Of a stretch of 15,091 nt of DNA, positions 13,419-15,091 are shown piece after piece. Position 1 is the first letter of the stretch. Each line of letters begins with the position of its first letter. The notes under the pieces are model-generated. The model was not told where the DNA came from. It saw nothing but the letters and a program-made list of their open reading frames with translations, and did not search any database. This DNA is from Candidatus Kerfeldbacteria bacterium (lineage in GTDB: Bacteria; Patescibacteriota; Patescibacteriia; Veblenbacterales; UBA10138): assembly GCA_016234305.1 (NCBI GenBank), contig JACRFM010000044.1, positions 1-15,091 of the forward strand, written 5' to 3'. The position numbers and the translations under genes were made by a program.

Positions 13419-13432
13419 AATATTTAAATATT
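13419..13432. promoter_or_regulatory. Candidate operator upstream of the radical SAM promoter
   Basis: Perfect 14-bp palindrome AATATTTAAATATT, 16 bp before the -35 box at 13449. The hexamer AATATT occurs four times between 13367 and 13432 (13367, 13382, 13419, 13427). Confidence 0.4.
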
Positions 13433-13448
13433 ACCAAGTCATAAGATG

Positions 13449-13476
13449 TTGACATTAATTTCTGTAGCTGTACTAT
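13449..13476 (+). promoter_or_regulatory. Promoter of the radical SAM gene
   Basis: TTGACA (13449-13454), 16-nt spacer, TACTAT (13471-13476). Predicted start near 13483. It lies downstream of the ATG at 13446 that opens the longest reading frame, so the real start must be further in. Confidence 0.6.
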
Positions 13477-13517
13477 TAAATATCAGCTATTTTAAAAATA
13501 AAACAGACAGGTGTACC

Positions 13518-14672
13518 GTGATAAATAAAAATAAAACAGAAATAGTTCCTTTTATTGATGAAATATTTTCTGGCCAATTTCCAATCGGTTATCCCAATGT
13601 CATGCAGTACTTTGGTTTATTCTCACGTGAAGAAATTGAAAATAATCAAGGCAAACTCTTAATGTTGGATGTTGATTTTGGACGAAAATGCTCTTTGTAT
13701 TGCCCAGAGTGTTTTCGCCGATATAATTTGGTAGACCGCAGTTTTTATCAAGATTTAACATATCAGGAGTTATTAAGAGTAATAGATGAAGCCCGAAAGT
13801 TGGGTTTACAAATGGTAAAAATCTGCGGCGCCGGTGAACCAACCGAGGGCCCGTTATTTTTGCAGTTCGCGCGAGACCTGACGGGCAGGGGAATAGGTTT
13901 AGCCTGCTTTACTAAAGGTCATGTCTTAGGTGACGATGGCGCGGTTAGAAAGATTTATGAAGCTGAAGGTATTAATACCGCCAGTCAGTTATGTCAAGAA
14001 CTGATAAAGTTAAAAGTTAGTTTTATGTTGAGTTGTCGTTCATTTATTCCCGAAGTCCAAGACAGATTGGTGGGTAAGGTGGACGGCTATACCCTAAAAC
14101 GGAATCAAGCCTTGGTTAATTTGGTGGATGCTGGTTTTAATAAAGATATACCCACTCGGTTGGCCTTATCTCCTAATCCGATTGAGCGAGTAAATTACGA
14201 CGAAGTATATTATATCTACACTTGGGCTCGTCGGCGTAATATGTTTGTGATACCGGTATTTTTAATGACTAGCGGCCGGCAAATTAACCAAAAATTTATC
14301 GCCCGTAACGATATTTCTGAACAAAAGAAAATTGATTTAGCGATTCGAATATATCGTTTTAATATTGAAAATGGTCTGCAAACTCTAAAACAAATTGAAC
14401 AGGAAGGCGTTTCGGCCATCGTTGGTATGAACCCTTGCAATCAAATTGGTTGTGGTTTATATGTCACAGCTAATGGTAATGTGGTTGGTTGTCCGGGGTT
14501 TATTAAAGTAGAGGGTAATGTACGCCAGACTTCGCTTAAGGATATTTGGTTACAAAGTGAAAATTTTTCTACGAGAGCTGGCGTCTTTAATTGTAAATGT
14601 CCGCCTAAAGATGGTCTTACTATTCCGGTTGATTTTTATGGCAGGGTTATACAAGAATTAAAAAAATATTAA
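13518..14672 (+). CDS. Radical SAM protein with SPASM-like C-terminus
   Basis: A 384-aa enzyme of the radical S-adenosylmethionine superfamily. In this numbering the [4Fe-4S] motif C58-x3-C62-x2-C65 (KCSLYCPECF) follows a first strand LLMLDVDFG, and GAGEPTEG (104-111) is the SAM-binding glycine motif. The C-terminus has CNQIGC (C307, C312), then a Cys at 325 in NVVGCPGF, the phrase GNVRQTSLKDIW, and CKC at 359-361. This is the layout of a SPASM/twitch auxiliary cluster. Such enzymes modify peptides, cofactors or carbohydrates; the substrate here is unknown. The frame opens at ATG 13446, but I chose GTG 13518. An AGGTG ribosome site ends 4 nt before it, the promoter lies inside the longer version, and the extra N-terminus is an odd hydrophobic stretch not needed for the fold. 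It is divergent from a TrmB regulator. Confidence 0.88.
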   Translation: MINKNKTEIVPFIDEIFSGQFPIGYPNVMQYFGLFSREEIENNQGKLLMLDVDFGRKCSLYCPECFRRYNLVDRSFYQDLTYQELLRVIDEARKLGLQMVKICGAGEPTEGPLFLQFARDLTGRGIGLACFTKGHVLGDDGAVRKIYEAEGINTASQLCQELIKLKVSFMLSCRSFIPEVQDRLVGKVDGYTLKRNQALVNLVDAGFNKDIPTRLALSPNPIERVNYDEVYYIYTWARRRNMFVIPVFLMTSGRQINQKFIARNDISEQKKIDLAIRIYRFNIENGLQTLKQIEQEGVSAIVGMNPCNQIGCGLYVTANGNVVGCPGFIKVEGNVRQTSLKDIWLQSENFSTRAGVFNCKCPPKDGLTIPVDFYGRVIQELKKY

Positions 14673-14680
14673 AATAAACC

Positions 14681-14720
14681 CAAGGCCGCGGAATTCACTT
14701 CTGTGGCCCTTTTATTTTGT
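14681..14720 (+). terminator. Terminator between radical SAM and S1 genes
   Basis: Stem GGCCGC/GTGGCC (14684-14689 with 14703-14708, one G-T pair), 13-nt loop, then CTTTTATTTTG. The minus-strand tail is T-rich as well (TTGGGTTTATTTTA), so it probably serves both converging genes. Confidence 0.65.
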
Positions 14721-14752
14721 AGTTTAGGGCGCGCTAAAAGTCAGTTGCCGAG

Positions 14753-15091
14753 TTACTTAGTTTCAGTAGACTCAACTTTTTCCTCGGCGCTGGCAACCGA
14801 ATCAGGAGCGGTTGGCTCGGTGGTTTCAGTTTTTTCCTTGGTGTCCTCGGTTGTTTGCTTGGCGGTTTCTTTAACTTCTTCCTTAGTTTCCTCTTTAGGT
14901 TTGTCAATCGCTTTAATAGATAGTCCTAAGCGGTGTTCTTGCGGGTCAAGAGAAATGATGCGGAATTTTATGGATTCGCCTGGTTTTACTATATCCAAAG
15001 GGTCTTTGACTGGCTGGTGGCTTAGTTCGGAAATGTGACACAAGCCGTGACTTTCCGGGTCCAGTTCCACAAACAGACCAAAAGGATTGAC
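14753..15091 (-). CDS. rpsA: C-terminal end of ribosomal protein S1-like protein
   Basis: Partial gene running off the right edge in frame; 112 residues are visible. The first part is the end of an S1 RNA-binding domain: GLFVELDPESHGLCHISELS, then a Lys/Pro linker, VKPGESIKFRIISLDPQEHRLGLSIKAI. The remaining 55 or so residues form a low-complexity tail of Lys, Glu and Thr (KEETKEEVKETAKQTTEDTK and similar), ending ESTETK. S1 domain plus charged tail is usual for ribosomal protein S1 in CPR-like genomes. Other S1-domain proteins cannot be excluded because the rest is missing. The GTG at 15070 is only an internal Val codon, not the start. Confidence 0.85.
   Translation of the reverse strand, partial: VNPFGLFVELDPESHGLCHISELSHQPVKDPLDIVKPGESIKFRIISLDPQEHRLGLSIKAIDKPKEETKEEVKETAKQTTEDTKEKTETTEPTAPDSVASAEEKVESTETK

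Noticed and set aside
14703..15038. 111-aa Ser/Val-rich ORF on the plus strand
   Set aside because: Antisense of the Lys/Glu/Thr-rich tail of the S1-like protein; low-complexity artefact.

Overview
The window looks like a piece of a Patescibacteria (Candidate Phyla Radiation) chromosome, probably from a Parcubacteria-like lineage. This is an inference from three things: the style of the proteins (a valyl-tRNA synthetase of the zinc-knuckle type with no C-terminal coiled coil, paired TrmB-type regulators, an orphan PilB/GspE ATPase), AT-rich spacers, and the near absence of Shine-Dalgarno sequences. TGA is used as a stop at 9567-9569, so the code is the standard bacterial one and not the UGA=Gly code of Absconditabacteria/Gracilibacteria.

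Layout. 1-3551 (+): 3' part of valS, carrying an unusual ASCH-like domain inside one of its zinc knuckles, followed by a conserved-looking protein of unknown function. 3472-3686 (-): a self-contained unit (promoter, Shine-Dalgarno site, 40-codon basic ORF, terminator) that overlaps the end of the previous gene. 3738-5420 (-): pilB/gspE-type ATPase. 5560-5818 and 6634-6714: two patches of REP-like palindromic repeats that bracket a TrmB-type regulator (5844-6608, -). 6841-7734 (+): the most striking region. A near-consensus promoter is followed by a structured RNA element, an orphan 136-aa ORF with a strong Shine-Dalgarno site, a second copy of the same RNA element, and an intrinsic terminator. 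The two RNA copies share 71 of their first 72 bases. They then diverge while apparently keeping the same helices. 7838-12404 (-): a multi-pass membrane protein, a P-loop nucleotide kinase-like protein, an EamA transporter and FtsH. 12533-14672: a TrmB-type regulator (-) divergent from a radical SAM protein (+), with AATATT-rich palindromes between them. 14753-15091 (-): C-terminal end of a ribosomal protein S1-like protein.

How the genes work together. Most of the window is housekeeping (valS, ftsH, S1) plus envelope functions (pilB, membrane protein, EamA transporter). The EamA and kinase genes look like a two-gene operon. The second TrmB gene and the radical SAM gene form a plausible regulator/target pair. 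The promoters I could identify give short leaders of about 15-40 nt, with no Shine-Dalgarno site for most genes. The exception is the roughly 218-nt leader of the orphan ORF, which contains the first RNA element.

Limits: no database search or folding program was run. Promoters and helices were found by eye, and protein families by recognition of motifs.
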